From the NCBI RefSeq assembly GCF_001320245.1, contig NZ_BCBA01000065.1:1-64000 (forward strand): DNA of 64,000 nt, written 5' to 3'. Source of the stretch: Pseudomonas sp. NBRC 111124 (GTDB taxonomy: Bacteria; Pseudomonadota; Gammaproteobacteria; Pseudomonadales; Pseudomonadaceae). The notes beneath the pieces are model-generated. The model was not told where the DNA came from and did no database searches. It saw only the letters and a list, made by a program, of their open reading frames with translations. This document shows, in pieces, positions 17,201-25,342 of this stretch; within the stretch, counting starts at the first letter, position 1, and every line of letters begins with the position of its first letter. Both the position numbers and the translations under genes were made by a program.

Positions 17201-17250
17201 ATGCGGGAGCGGCCTTGTGTCGCAGCGGGGCCGCCATGTGGCCCGCTGCG
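17201..17250. repeat. Degenerate single REP (family A) with palindrome
   Basis: GGGAGCGGCCTTGTGTCGC matches the family A REP and is followed by a palindrome (CGCAGCGGG at 17221-17229 and CCCGCTGCG at 17242-17250). It lies 3 bp beyond the amaC stop and probably forms the 3' end structure of that transcript. Confidence 0.6.
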
Positions 17251-17253
17251 GTA

Positions 17254-18450
17254 TTACTTCTGTACGGCGGCGAAGGCTTCGGCAACCCGTTGCAGGTTGG
17301 CCGGACGCAGGCCGGACATGCACACCCGGCCGCTGTCGATCAGGTACACGCCGAACTCGTCACGCAGGCGACGCACCTGCTCGACGCTGAAGCCGGTGTA
17401 GCTGAACATGCCGCGCTGGCGCAGGAAGAACTGGAAGTCCTGGCCCGGCAGCAGCACCGCCAGGGCATCGACCAGCGCCTGGCGCATGTCGAGGATACGC
17501 TTGCGCATCACTTCCACCTCTGCCGCCCACTGGGCGTTGAGTTCAGCATCGCCAAGCACGCCAGCCACCAGCTGGGCACCGAAATTGGGCGGGCTGGAGT
17601 AGTTGCGACGCACGGTGGCCTTGAGCTGGCCGAGCACGCTCTGGGTGGTGGCTTCGTCGTCGCAGACCACCGACAGGCCCCCTACCCGCTCGCCGTACAG
17701 CGAGAAGATCTTGGAGAACGAGTTGCTGACCAGGCACGGCACGCCGGCACGGGCCATTTCACGGATGGCATAGGCGTCTTCCACCAGGCCTTCGCCGAAG
17801 CCTTGGTAGGCGATGTCGAGAAACGGGATCAGCTGGCGCGCCTTGACCACTTCCACCACGTGTTGCCACTGGGCCGGCTCGAGGTCGGCACCGGTGGGGT
17901 TGTGGCAGCACGGGTGCAGCAGCACGATGCTGTTGGCCGGCAGGCCCTGCAGGGCCTGCAGCATGCCGTCGAAGTCGACGCCACGGCTGGCCGGGTCGAA
18001 GTACGGGTAGGTGTGCACCTTGAACCCGGCACCTTCGAAGATAGCGCGGTGGTTATCCCAGGTCGGGTTGCTGACCCAGACTTCCGACTGCGGGAAGTAG
18101 CGCTTGAGGAAGTCGGCACCGACTTTCAGCGCGCCGGAGCCGCCAACGGTCTGCACGGTGGCCACGCGCTTGCCGGCCACGGCCGGGTGATCGGTACCGA
18201 ACAGCAGCGCCTGGATCGCCTGGCGGTAGCTGGCCAGGCCTTCCATCGGCAGATACAGCGAGGCTTCATGGGCCTGGCCGGCAATGCGCTTTTCCACCGC
18301 ATCCACCGCTTCGAGCTGCGGCACCACACCGGCCTCATCGTAATACAGGCCGATGCTCAGGTTGACCTTGTCGGCGCGCGGGTCGGCCTTGAAGGTTTCC
18401 ATCAACGAGAGGATCGGGTCGCCGGCATAGGCATCGACATGTTTGAACAC
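17254..18450 (-). CDS. amaC: D-lysine/aromatic aminotransferase AmaC (TyrB-like)
   Basis: A 398-residue class I aminotransferase of the aspartate/tyrosine type. It shows TVGGSGALKVGADF, HPCCHNPTG (near 179-187), LDIAYQGFG (near 211-219) and SNSFSKIFSLYGERVGG with the PLP lysine at 247. By sequence alone it is TyrB-like. The neighbourhood (dpkA, RpiR regulator, basic amino acid ABC importer, amaD) matches the P. putida KT2440 locus in which this gene, amaC, encodes the D-lysine aminotransferase that forms delta1-piperideine-2-carboxylate. The start is GTG, preceded by AAGGAG. It lies downstream of dpkA on the same strand, 116 bp away, with a palindrome in the gap. The symbol rests mainly on context. 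Confidence 0.85.
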   Translation of the reverse strand: MFKHVDAYAGDPILSLMETFKADPRADKVNLSIGLYYDEAGVVPQLEAVDAVEKRIAGQAHEASLYLPMEGLASYRQAIQALLFGTDHPAVAGKRVATVQTVGGSGALKVGADFLKRYFPQSEVWVSNPTWDNHRAIFEGAGFKVHTYPYFDPASRGVDFDGMLQALQGLPANSIVLLHPCCHNPTGADLEPAQWQHVVEVVKARQLIPFLDIAYQGFGEGLVEDAYAIREMARAGVPCLVSNSFSKIFSLYGERVGGLSVVCDDEATTQSVLGQLKATVRRNYSSPPNFGAQLVAGVLGDAELNAQWAAEVEVMRKRILDMRQALVDALAVLLPGQDFQFFLRQRGMFSYTGFSVEQVRRLRDEFGVYLIDSGRVCMSGLRPANLQRVAEAFAAVQK

Positions 18451-18532
18451 AGCGTGCAGCTCCTTGGATCAGGACAGTTCGGAAAGACTGCCCTGAGGAT
18501 ACCCGGAGTCGGGCCCAAGGAACATCACATAA

Positions 18533-18560
18533 GTGCAAGGTTGTCTATGCAACTTTGCAC
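18533..18560. promoter_or_regulatory. Palindrome between dpkA and amaC
   Basis: GTGCAAGGTTG at 18533-18543 and CAACTTTGCAC at 18550-18560 form an inverted repeat of 11 bp with one mismatch and a 6-nt centre, about 85 bp upstream of the amaC GTG. It could be an operator for amaC or an mRNA stem between the two cistrons. No T-run follows it, so it is not a classical terminator. Confidence 0.4.
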
Positions 18561-18566
18561 AATGGC

Positions 18567-19592
18567 TTAGCCCAGCAGTGCCTGCAGGCCCTGCAGCTCC
18601 TGTTCGGTCAGCGCCACCCCTTGGCGCTCGGCCTGTTCCCGCTCGCGGTAGCGGCGCTCGCCCGGCATCCGCGACAACCCTGCTGCCTGCATGTGCTCGA
18701 CCAGTTCGCGGCTGCGCTGGGCAAACCGGCCACCCTCGGCCTTGCTCGGATCGATGACGATGATCAGTTGCCCGGTCCATGGCGTTTTCGCGCCCGGGTG
18801 CCCCGACCAGTCGAACTCCCAGGAGAAATGCCCGCCGGTCAGCGCTGCCGCCAGCAACTCGACCATCATCGACAGCGCCGAACCTTTGTGCCCGCCAAAC
18901 GGCAACAGCGCGCCGCCTTCGAGAATGGCCTTGGGGTCGGTGGTCGGCTGGCCCTGGGCATCCACGCCCATGCCTTCGGGCAACTGCTGGCCAGCACGTG
19001 CGGCGATCTGCACGTCGCCGTGGGCCATGGCGCTGGAGGCCATGTCGAAGACGATCGGGTCATGCCCCGCGCACGGCGCGGCGAAGGCAATCGGGTTGGT
19101 GCCGAATAGCGGTTTGCGCGCACCGTGGGGCACCACGCAGGTCATGCTGTTTACCACGCTCAGCGCCACCAGGCCTTCATCGGCAAAGGGTTCGACATCC
19201 GGCCACAGCGCGGCGAAATGGTGCGAGTTGTGGATTGCCAGCACGGCGATGCCGGCGCTGCGGGCCTTCTCCACCAGCAAGCCACGCGCCGCAGCCAGGG
19301 CCGGCTGAGCGAAGCCACCGGCGGCGTCTACTCGGACATAACCTGATGCCACATCGCTCACCTGAGGCGTGGCACGCCCATCGACCCAGCCACTGGCCAG
19401 GGTCGAAACATAGCCGGGAATACGAAACACACCGTGGCTGTGGGCGCCATCGCGCTGGGCACTGGTGCAGTTGTGGGCCAGCACGGTGGCCACCGTTTCG
19501 CTGCAGCCATGGCGCTGGAAGATCGCTTGCAACAGCCCTTGCAGCTCAGCGAAGGGCACGCGCACGAGCGGGCTGGTGGAAGGTGCGGACAT
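18567..19592 (-). CDS. dpkA: Delta1-piperideine-2-carboxylate reductase DpkA
   Basis: A 341-residue NADPH-dependent reductase of the Ldh2/malate-lactate dehydrogenase (LDH2/YlbC) family. It reduces delta1-piperideine-2-carboxylate to L-pipecolate, and delta1-pyrroline-2-carboxylate to L-proline. Family motifs are visible: QRDGAHSHGVFRIPGY (residues ~47-62) with the catalytic Ser-His pair, NSHHFAALW, FGTNPIAFAAP and FGGHKGSALSMMVELL. AAGGAGC precedes the ATG. It is divergent from the rpiR gene and upstream of amaC, as in P. putida KT2440 where the enzyme was characterised. It joins the D-lysine route, fed by AmaC and AmaD, to pipecolate catabolism. Confidence 0.9.
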   Translation of the reverse strand: MSAPSTSPLVRVPFAELQGLLQAIFQRHGCSETVATVLAHNCTSAQRDGAHSHGVFRIPGYVSTLASGWVDGRATPQVSDVASGYVRVDAAGGFAQPALAAARGLLVEKARSAGIAVLAIHNSHHFAALWPDVEPFADEGLVALSVVNSMTCVVPHGARKPLFGTNPIAFAAPCAGHDPIVFDMASSAMAHGDVQIAARAGQQLPEGMGVDAQGQPTTDPKAILEGGALLPFGGHKGSALSMMVELLAAALTGGHFSWEFDWSGHPGAKTPWTGQLIIVIDPSKAEGGRFAQRSRELVEHMQAAGLSRMPGERRYREREQAERQGVALTEQELQGLQALLG

Positions 19593-19657
19593 CTGTAGCT
19601 CCTTTCTTGGAATTGGAATGGCAACAGCGTGTGCAACGACAAAAACTTTCCGTTAAG

Positions 19658-19692
19658 TGACAGCTATCTGTCAAATGTTGACGTTATGACAG
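19658..19692. promoter_or_regulatory. TGACAG repeats in the dpkA-rpiR divergent promoter
   Basis: The hexamer TGACAG occurs at 19658-19663, as its reverse complement CTGTCA at 19668-19673, and again as TGACAG at 19687-19692. The first two form a palindrome with a 4-nt spacer. They lie between the divergent dpkA and rpiR starts. This arrangement suits binding by a dimeric regulator, most simply the adjacent RpiR protein; that assignment is inference. Confidence 0.5.
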
Positions 19693-19735
19693 AAAACAGC
19701 CATTTTCTATTCCACGCCTCACCTGGAGCAGCGGC

Positions 19736-20608
19736 ATGAGCCAACCGATCAAGCAACGCCTGGAAAACAGCCTGCAAGGGGCCGCAGCCTCGGGCCGCAA
19801 GATCGCCAGTTACATGCTCGCCAACCTGCACGAACTGCCGTTCCAGACCTCGGCCAGCATTGCCGCCAAGCTGGGTGTCAGCGAATCCAGCGTCGGCCGT
19901 TTCTGCCGCTCCCTCGGTTATGCCCATCTCAAAGCGCTCAAGCAAGACCTGCAGAGCGACCTGGGCGACGGGCCGTGGCTGATGGGCGATCGCCTGCAAG
20001 AATATCGCCAAAACCAGGACGTCAGCGACAACGCCGGTAGCCTGGAACTGGAAATGGCAGCCTTGGTGCGCGTGCACGAATACCGCCAGAGCGACGCCTG
20101 GCACGCCGTGGCCCAGCGCCTGGCAGAAAAGCCACGGGTGTGTATCGCCGGCTTCCAGACCGAACGTGGCATCGCCATGTGCATGAGCCACCTGCTGCAA
20201 TACCTGCGCGACGGCGTGCAACTGGTCGATGGCAGCGCCGGGCACTTCGGCGAGGTGCTGCTCGGCTGCAGCGAGGCCACCACGCTGGTGGTGTTCGAGG
20301 CCCGCCGCTATTCGCGCCATGCCCTGCAGCTGTGCCAGAAGGCACGCGCTGCCGGCATTCCGGTCACCTTGGTGACCGATACCTTCTGCGACTGGGCCGA
20401 TGCCCATGCCGACGAAGTGTTCCGCATCCCCACCGAATTCAATCTGTTCTGGGAATCCACCGCGACCATGCTGTCGTGGGTACACCTGATGGTCAACGAG
20501 GTCTGCAAGAAGCTCGGGCCTGATGTTGAAAAACGCTTGGAAGCGACTGCCGCTCTACATAACGAGTTCGTCGGCTACACCTCGTGGCCCGCGAACAAAC
20601 AACAATAG
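19736..20608 (+). CDS. MurR/RpiR-family transcriptional regulator
   Basis: A 290-residue regulator with an N-terminal helix-turn-helix (residues ~38-64, TSASIAAKLGVSESSVGRFCRSLGY) and a C-terminal SIS domain (~125-260) that in this family binds a phosphosugar or related ligand. Here the SIS domain is likely adapted to a lysine-pathway metabolite. It sits between divergent dpkA-amaC and the co-directional ABC importer and amaD, the position of the regulator of D-lysine catabolism in P. putida KT2440. TGACAG repeats lie just upstream. The ATG at 19736 follows TGGAG at suitable distance. Confidence 0.88.
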   Translation: MSQPIKQRLENSLQGAAASGRKIASYMLANLHELPFQTSASIAAKLGVSESSVGRFCRSLGYAHLKALKQDLQSDLGDGPWLMGDRLQEYRQNQDVSDNAGSLELEMAALVRVHEYRQSDAWHAVAQRLAEKPRVCIAGFQTERGIAMCMSHLLQYLRDGVQLVDGSAGHFGEVLLGCSEATTLVVFEARRYSRHALQLCQKARAAGIPVTLVTDTFCDWADAHADEVFRIPTEFNLFWESTATMLSWVHLMVNEVCKKLGPDVEKRLEATAALHNEFVGYTSWPANKQQ

Positions 20609-20629
20609 CAAGAGTGCAAGAGGTGCGAG

Positions 20630-21382
20630 ATGAACAAGACCATGGCTATGCTGGGTGCGTGTGCCCTGCTGCTGGCGGGCAACGCCAGCGCCGAGACCCT
20701 GCGCTTCGCCACCGAAGGTGCCTACCCGCCCTTCAACTATGTCGATGCCGATAACCAGCTGCACGGTTTCGACATCGACATCACCCACGCCCTGTGCGAA
20801 CAGATGAAAGTCCAGTGCACCCTGGTTGCCCAGGACTGGGAAGGCATCATCCCGGCGCTGATGGCGCGCAAGTACGATGCCGTTGTGGCGTCGATGATCG
20901 ACACCGAGGAGCGGCGCAAGAAAATCGCCTTCACCGACCATTACTACCGCACCCCGCTGACCGTCGCCGTGGCCAAGGACAGCAAGATCAGCGACGCCCA
21001 GAGCACATTCGACGGCTACACGGTTGGCGCCCAGTCGTCCTCGACCCAGGCCATCTATGCCGAAGACGTGTATGCCAAGGCCGGCGCCGACGTGAAGCTG
21101 TACCCGACCATGGACGAGGCCAACGCCGACCTCGCCGCCGGCCGCCTGGACGGGGTGATCGCCGACAAGTTCCCGCTGCACGAGTGGATGAACAAGAACG
21201 GCAAGGACTGCTGCAAGATCCTCGGCGACGTTGCCGACACCAAGGCCGATGCCGCGATTGCCGTGCGCAAGGACGACGAGGCCCTGCGCCAGCGGCTGAA
21301 CACCGCACTGGCCGAAATCGTCGCCAACGGCACCTACCAGAAGATCGCCAGCAAGTACTTTGCCTTCGATATCTACAACTGA
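20630..21382 (+). CDS. Periplasmic basic amino acid binding protein (ABC importer)
   Basis: A 250-residue solute-binding protein of family 3, related to lysine/arginine/ornithine-binding ArgT/HisJ. The signal peptide runs to about residue 21 (cleavage after NASA). The start of the mature protein, ETLRFATEGAYPPFNYVD, has the conserved ligand-binding entry strand; ALMARKYDAVVASMIDTEERRKKIAFTDHYY is split across the hinge. An acidic pocket and the cluster context suggest lysine. It is co-directional with rpiR 21 bp upstream, and separated from its permease genes by a REP pair. Confidence 0.9.
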   Translation: MNKTMAMLGACALLLAGNASAETLRFATEGAYPPFNYVDADNQLHGFDIDITHALCEQMKVQCTLVAQDWEGIIPALMARKYDAVVASMIDTEERRKKIAFTDHYYRTPLTVAVAKDSKISDAQSTFDGYTVGAQSSSTQAIYAEDVYAKAGADVKLYPTMDEANADLAAGRLDGVIADKFPLHEWMNKNGKDCCKILGDVADTKADAAIAVRKDDEALRQRLNTALAEIVANGTYQKIASKYFAFDIYN

Positions 21383-21405
21383 TCTTCGGAAAACTGCGCA
21401 ATTTC

Positions 21406-21520
21406 TGTAGGAGCGGCCTTGTGCCGCGAAAGGGCTGCGCAGCGGCCCCAACAATGTGTGTCGCGGCATAAATCCAGGGGCTGCTGCGCAGCCCTTTCGC
21501 GACGCAAGGCCACTCCTACA
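21406..21520. repeat. REP inverted pair (family A) inside the ABC operon
   Basis: TGTAGGAGCGGCCTTGTG begins the left arm at 21406 and the reverse complement ends at 21520 (GGCCACTCCTACA), with matching GCGAAAGGGCTGCGCAG inner segments. It is the same unit as at 5689-5804. It lies between the binding-protein gene and the first permease gene, the position in which the E. coli malE-malF REP stabilises the upstream mRNA. Confidence 0.8.
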
Positions 21521-21553
21521 CAGAGGCCGCATTACCCGTCAAAGGGGTTCGTC

Positions 21554-22273
21554 ATGCTCGATCAATTGTCCTTGCTGTCCTTCGCCAGTGGTGGCTGGGG
21601 CCAGGCGCTGCTGGCCGGCGCCCTGGTCACCGTGTCGCTGGCCCTCGCCTGCCTGCCCATCGGCCTGCCGCTGGGCCTGGCCGTAGCCCTGGCGGCGCGT
21701 TCGCGCAAACGCCTGCCACGGGCCTGGGCGACCACGTTTTCCATCGTGTTCCGCGGCCTGCCCGAGCTGCTGACCTTGCTGATCATCTATTACGGCTGCC
21801 AGATCGCCGCGCAGAAGCTGCTGGCGGCCATGGGTTATGAAGGCGAATTCCTGATCAACACCTTCCTGGCCGCGATGATCGCCTTCAGCCTGGTCTTTGC
21901 GGCGTTCTCCAGCGAAATCTGGCTGGCAGCCTTCAAGACCCTGCCCAAGGGCCAACTGGAGGCCTGCTCGGCGCTGGGCCTGAGCAAACGCACCGGCTTC
22001 TTCAAGGTGGTGCTGCCGCAACTCACCCGCATCGCCCTGCCGGGCCTGTCGAACAACTGGCTGTCGCTGCTCAAGGATACCTCGCTGGTGTCGACCATCT
22101 CGCTGGTCGACCTGATGCGCCAGACCAACCTGGCGGTCAGCGTGACCAAGGAGCCGATGTTCTTCTATGGCGTCGCCTGCCTGGGTTACCTGCTGTTCTC
22201 GGCCGCCTCCGGACGGGTGTTCGCTTATATCGAGCGCCGCAGCAACCGCCACCTGCAAGGAGCACGCGCATGA
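21554..22273 (+). CDS. Amino acid ABC transporter permease 1 (HisQ-like)
   Basis: A 239-residue inner-membrane permease of the HisM/HisQ/GlnP family. Five hydrophobic segments are visible. The cytoplasmic EAA loop reads EACSALGLSKRTGFFKVVLPQ minus its first residues, the docking site for the ATPase. The ATG at 21554 follows AAAGGGG. The upstream in-frame extension runs through the REP sequence and is rejected. Its stop overlaps the start of the second permease by 4 nt, indicating a heterodimeric channel made from one transcript. Confidence 0.9.
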   Translation: MLDQLSLLSFASGGWGQALLAGALVTVSLALACLPIGLPLGLAVALAARSRKRLPRAWATTFSIVFRGLPELLTLLIIYYGCQIAAQKLLAAMGYEGEFLINTFLAAMIAFSLVFAAFSSEIWLAAFKTLPKGQLEACSALGLSKRTGFFKVVLPQLTRIALPGLSNNWLSLLKDTSLVSTISLVDLMRQTNLAVSVTKEPMFFYGVACLGYLLFSAASGRVFAYIERRSNRHLQGARA

Positions 22274-22980
22274 GTGCCGAACAACTGCTGAGCCTGGTGC
22301 TGGACCCAGACCTGCTGGAGCGCTACGGCCCACGCTTCGTCGATGGCCTGCTGGTGACCGCCAAGCTGGTGGCGATCTCCTTCTGCCTGGGCGCCGTGCT
22401 CGGCCTGCTGCTGGCCCTGGCGCGCCTGTCACACCATCGGCTGCTGCAGCGCATGGCGGCCGGCTACATTTATTTCTTCCGCGGCTCACCGCTGCTGGCC
22501 CAGCTGTTCCTGCTGTATTACGGCCTGGGCTCGCTCAAAGGCTTTTGGCAGGACGTCGGCCTCTGGTGGTTCTTTCGTGAAGCCTGGTTCTGCACCTTGC
22601 TGGCCTTCACGCTGAATACAGCCGCCTACCAGGCCGAAATCTTCCGCGGCAGCCTGATGGCCGTCGCGCCAGGCCAGTACGAAGCGGCACGGGCGCTTAA
22701 CCTGAAACGCTCGACCACCTTCTTCAAGGTGATCCTGCCGCAATCGTTGCTGGTAGCCATCGGCCCGCTGGGCAACGAGCTGATCCTGATGATCAAGGCC
22801 AGCGCCATCGCTTCGCTGGTGACGATCTACGACCTGATGGGCGTGACCAAACTGGCGTTCTCGCGCAGCTTCGACTTCCAGATCTACTTGTGGGCCGCGG
22901 TGCTCTACCTGGTGATCGTCGAATTGGTGCGGCGCTTGCTCAAACACCTGGAAGCCCGCCTGGGCCGCCACCTGAACTGA
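22270..22980 (+). CDS. Amino acid ABC transporter permease 2 (HisM-like)
   Basis: A 236-residue permease of the same family, partner of the preceding gene. The EAA motif is EAARALNLKRSTTFFKVILP; N-terminal segments include VAISFCLGAVLGLLLALARL and FFRGSPLLAQLFLLYYG, the latter a family signature. It overlaps the upstream permease by 4 nt and is followed 15 bp later by amaD, so importer and oxidase are probably co-transcribed. Confidence 0.9.
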   Translation: MSAEQLLSLVLDPDLLERYGPRFVDGLLVTAKLVAISFCLGAVLGLLLALARLSHHRLLQRMAAGYIYFFRGSPLLAQLFLLYYGLGSLKGFWQDVGLWWFFREAWFCTLLAFTLNTAAYQAEIFRGSLMAVAPGQYEAARALNLKRSTTFFKVILPQSLLVAIGPLGNELILMIKASAIASLVTIYDLMGVTKLAFSRSFDFQIYLWAAVLYLVIVELVRRLLKHLEARLGRHLN

Positions 22981-22995
22981 CCGAAGGATACATCC

Positions 22996-24240
22996 ATGCA
23001 TTGCCAGACCCTTGTTCTTGGCGCCGGCATCGTCGGCGTCAGTACCGCACTGCACCTGCAGGCCCGCGGGCGTCAGGTGATCCTGATCGACCGCGACGAC
23101 CCCGGCAGCGGCACCAGCCATGGCAACGCCGGGCTGATCGAGCGTTCCAGCGTGATCCCCTATGCCTTCCCTCGGCAGTTCGGCGCCTTGCTGCGCTATG
23201 GCCTGAACCGCCAGCCAGACGTGCGCTACAGCCTGTTGCACCTGCCCAAGGCGGCGCCGTGGCTGCTGCGCTATTGGCAACAGTCGGCGCCTGGGCGCCT
23301 GGCTGGGGCGGCGGCCGACATGCTGCCGCTGGTACAGCGCAGCGTCGAGGAGCACGACGCGCTGATCAACGCGGCCGGCCTGGAAGGGCTGATCCAGGCC
23401 AAAGGCTGGATCGAGGTGTATCGCGACCCGGCGCTGTTCGAACAGGCCAAGGCCGAGCTCAAGGGCCTGGCCCGTTACGGCTTGCAGTACGAAATTCTCG
23501 AACGCGGCCAGCTGCAGGCACGCGAGCACCAGCTCGACAGCACGGTGGTCGGCGGCATCCACTGGCTCGACCCGAAGACCGTCACCAACCCGGGCGCCCT
23601 CACCCGTGGCTACGCCGCGCTGTTCGTGCAGCGTGGCGGGCAGTTCGTGCATGGCGATGCGCGCAGCCTGCGTCAAGCTGGCAGCCAATGGCAGGTGGAC
23701 AGCCAGCGCGGGCCGATCAGCGCCGACGAGGTGGTCGCCTGCCTCGGCCCGCAGTCGGGCGACCTGTTCGAGCGCCTGGGCTACCGGATTCCGCTGGGCA
23801 TCAAGCGTGGCTACCACATGCACTACGGCACCCGCGACGGTGCGCAGCTGCAGCATTCGATATGCGACACCCAGGGCGGTTACGTACTGGCGCCCATGGC
23901 CCGCGGTGTGCGCCTGACCACGGGCATCGAGTTCGCCGCCAGCGGTGCGCCGGGCAACGAAATCCAGCTCAAACGCTGCGAAGCCCTCGCCCGCAAGCTC
24001 TTCCCTGCCCTGGGCGAGCGCCTCGATGACAGACCCTGGCTCGGCCGCCGGCCGTGCCTGCCCGACATGCGCCCGGTTATCGGCCCAGCGCCCCGGCACA
24101 AAGGCCTGTGGTTCAACTTCGGCCACGCCCACCATGGCCTCACCCTCGGCCCGGTCAGCGGCCGCCTGGTGGCTGAGCTGCTTACCGGCGAGCGCCCTTT
24201 TACCGACCCTGCGCCCTACAGCGCGGCACGTTTTAACTGA
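22996..24240 (+). CDS. amaD: FAD-dependent D-amino acid (D-lysine) dehydrogenase AmaD
   Basis: A 414-residue flavoprotein of the DAO/DadA family. The N-terminal Rossmann motif is LGAGIVGVSTALHLQ (residues ~7-21), followed by the FAD ribose-binding acid in VILIDRDD and by GTSHGNAGLIE. C-terminal GLWFNFGHAHHGLTLGPVSGRL is the second flavin-contact region. In P. putida KT2440 the gene at this position, amaD, oxidises D-lysine to delta1-piperideine-2-carboxylate, the substrate of DpkA. It lies inside the ABC importer gene set, between the permeases and the ATPase. Confidence 0.88.
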   Translation: MHCQTLVLGAGIVGVSTALHLQARGRQVILIDRDDPGSGTSHGNAGLIERSSVIPYAFPRQFGALLRYGLNRQPDVRYSLLHLPKAAPWLLRYWQQSAPGRLAGAAADMLPLVQRSVEEHDALINAAGLEGLIQAKGWIEVYRDPALFEQAKAELKGLARYGLQYEILERGQLQAREHQLDSTVVGGIHWLDPKTVTNPGALTRGYAALFVQRGGQFVHGDARSLRQAGSQWQVDSQRGPISADEVVACLGPQSGDLFERLGYRIPLGIKRGYHMHYGTRDGAQLQHSICDTQGGYVLAPMARGVRLTTGIEFAASGAPGNEIQLKRCEALARKLFPALGERLDDRPWLGRRPCLPDMRPVIGPAPRHKGLWFNFGHAHHGLTLGPVSGRLVAELLTGERPFTDPAPYSAARFN

Positions 24241-24262
24241 CACCCAGCGGGAGAACAACAAC

Positions 24263-25045
24263 ATGACCGCCCCCATGAGCGTTGCCAGCCTTGCCCCCGA
24301 ACCTGACCCACGCCCGGAACTGATCCGCATCGAGGGCCTGAACAAGCACTATGGCGCCTTCCATGTACTGCGCGACATCGACCTGCAGGTGCGCGAAGGC
24401 GAGCGCATTGTCCTGTGCGGCCCCTCCGGCTCGGGTAAATCGACGCTGATCCGCTGCATCAATCGCCTGGAAATCGCCCAGCAAGGCAGCATCCAGGTGG
24501 CCGGCACCGACCTTGCGGCCAACACCCGCCAGGCGGCCCAAGTGCGCAGCGAGATCGGCATGGTGTTCCAGCACTTCAACCTGTTCCCGCACATGAGCGT
24601 GCTCGACAACTGCCTGCTCGCCCCCACCAGCGTGCGTGGCCTGTCGCGCAAGGACGCCGAGGAACGGGCGCGCATGTACCTGAGCAAGGTGGGTATCGAA
24701 AGCCAGGCGCACAAGTACCCCAGCCAGTTGTCCGGCGGCCAGCAGCAGCGCGTGGCGATTGCCCGGGCGCTGTGCATGAAGCCGCGCATCATGCTGTTCG
24801 ACGAGCCGACCTCGGCGCTCGACCCGGAAATGGTCGCCGAGGTGCTGGACGTGCTGGTGCAACTGGCCGGCACCGGCATGACCATGCTTTGCGTCACCCA
24901 TGAAATGGGCTTTGCCCGGCAAGTGGCGGAACGGGTGCTGTTCCTCGAAGGCGGGCAGATCATCGAGGACAGCCCGCCCCAGGTGTTCTTCAACCAGCCG
25001 CGCACCGCGCGGGCCAAGGCTTTCCTGGCGCAGATACTGCACTGA
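24263..25045 (+). CDS. Amino acid ABC transporter ATP-binding protein
   Basis: A 260-residue ATPase of the polar amino acid importer family (GlnQ/HisP type). Walker A is GPSGSGKST, the Q-loop is in VFQHFNLFPHM, the signature is LSGGQQQR, Walker B is IMLFDEPTSALD and the switch histidine is in VTHEMGFA. The start at 24263 follows GGGAG and gives a 30-residue leader before the ABC domain; an internal ATG 4 codons on is also possible. It is the last gene of the importer/amaD unit. Two strong hairpins follow it. Confidence 0.92.
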   Translation: MTAPMSVASLAPEPDPRPELIRIEGLNKHYGAFHVLRDIDLQVREGERIVLCGPSGSGKSTLIRCINRLEIAQQGSIQVAGTDLAANTRQAAQVRSEIGMVFQHFNLFPHMSVLDNCLLAPTSVRGLSRKDAEERARMYLSKVGIESQAHKYPSQLSGGQQQRVAIARALCMKPRIMLFDEPTSALDPEMVAEVLDVLVQLAGTGMTMLCVTHEMGFARQVAERVLFLEGGQIIEDSPPQVFFNQPRTARAKAFLAQILH

Positions 25046-25051
25046 GGCGTC

Positions 25052-25145
25052 GATCATTGCAGCGCTGCAATGATCCAACTGCGTCGTTAAATATAATTGA
25101 CCTTCCCCCCTGCCAAACCCTTGCCGGCTCAGGCTCGCAAGGGTT
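25052..25145. other. Two perfect inverted repeats after the importer operon
   Basis: A 24-bp perfect palindrome without spacer (GATCATTGCAGC and its complement, 25052-25075) begins 6 bp after the ATPase stop. A second inverted repeat follows (AACCCTTGC at 25116-25124, GCAAGGGTT at 25137-25145). Neither has a T-run directly behind it. They may be mRNA 3'-end stems or protein sites. The rest of the 297-bp gap up to 25342 shows no gene; a TTGACA at about 25187 may belong to the promoter of the next gene. Confidence 0.5.
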
Positions 25146-25342
25146 CAGCCCCCGTAATTCGGCGCCTTAACCGCTTTTTGCTCGTTTGACATATCGAACG
25201 GCTCTGGCAAGCTATCTACAAGCCCCGACCGGAATCGTCCAGTGATGAGCCGGCAGTGCTCGGGACTTCAGGTAGCACAACAAGGCCACGGGCCGTGCAC
25301 CTGCACAACAACGACAGGCAGAGCCCTGTCATAAGGTGACAT

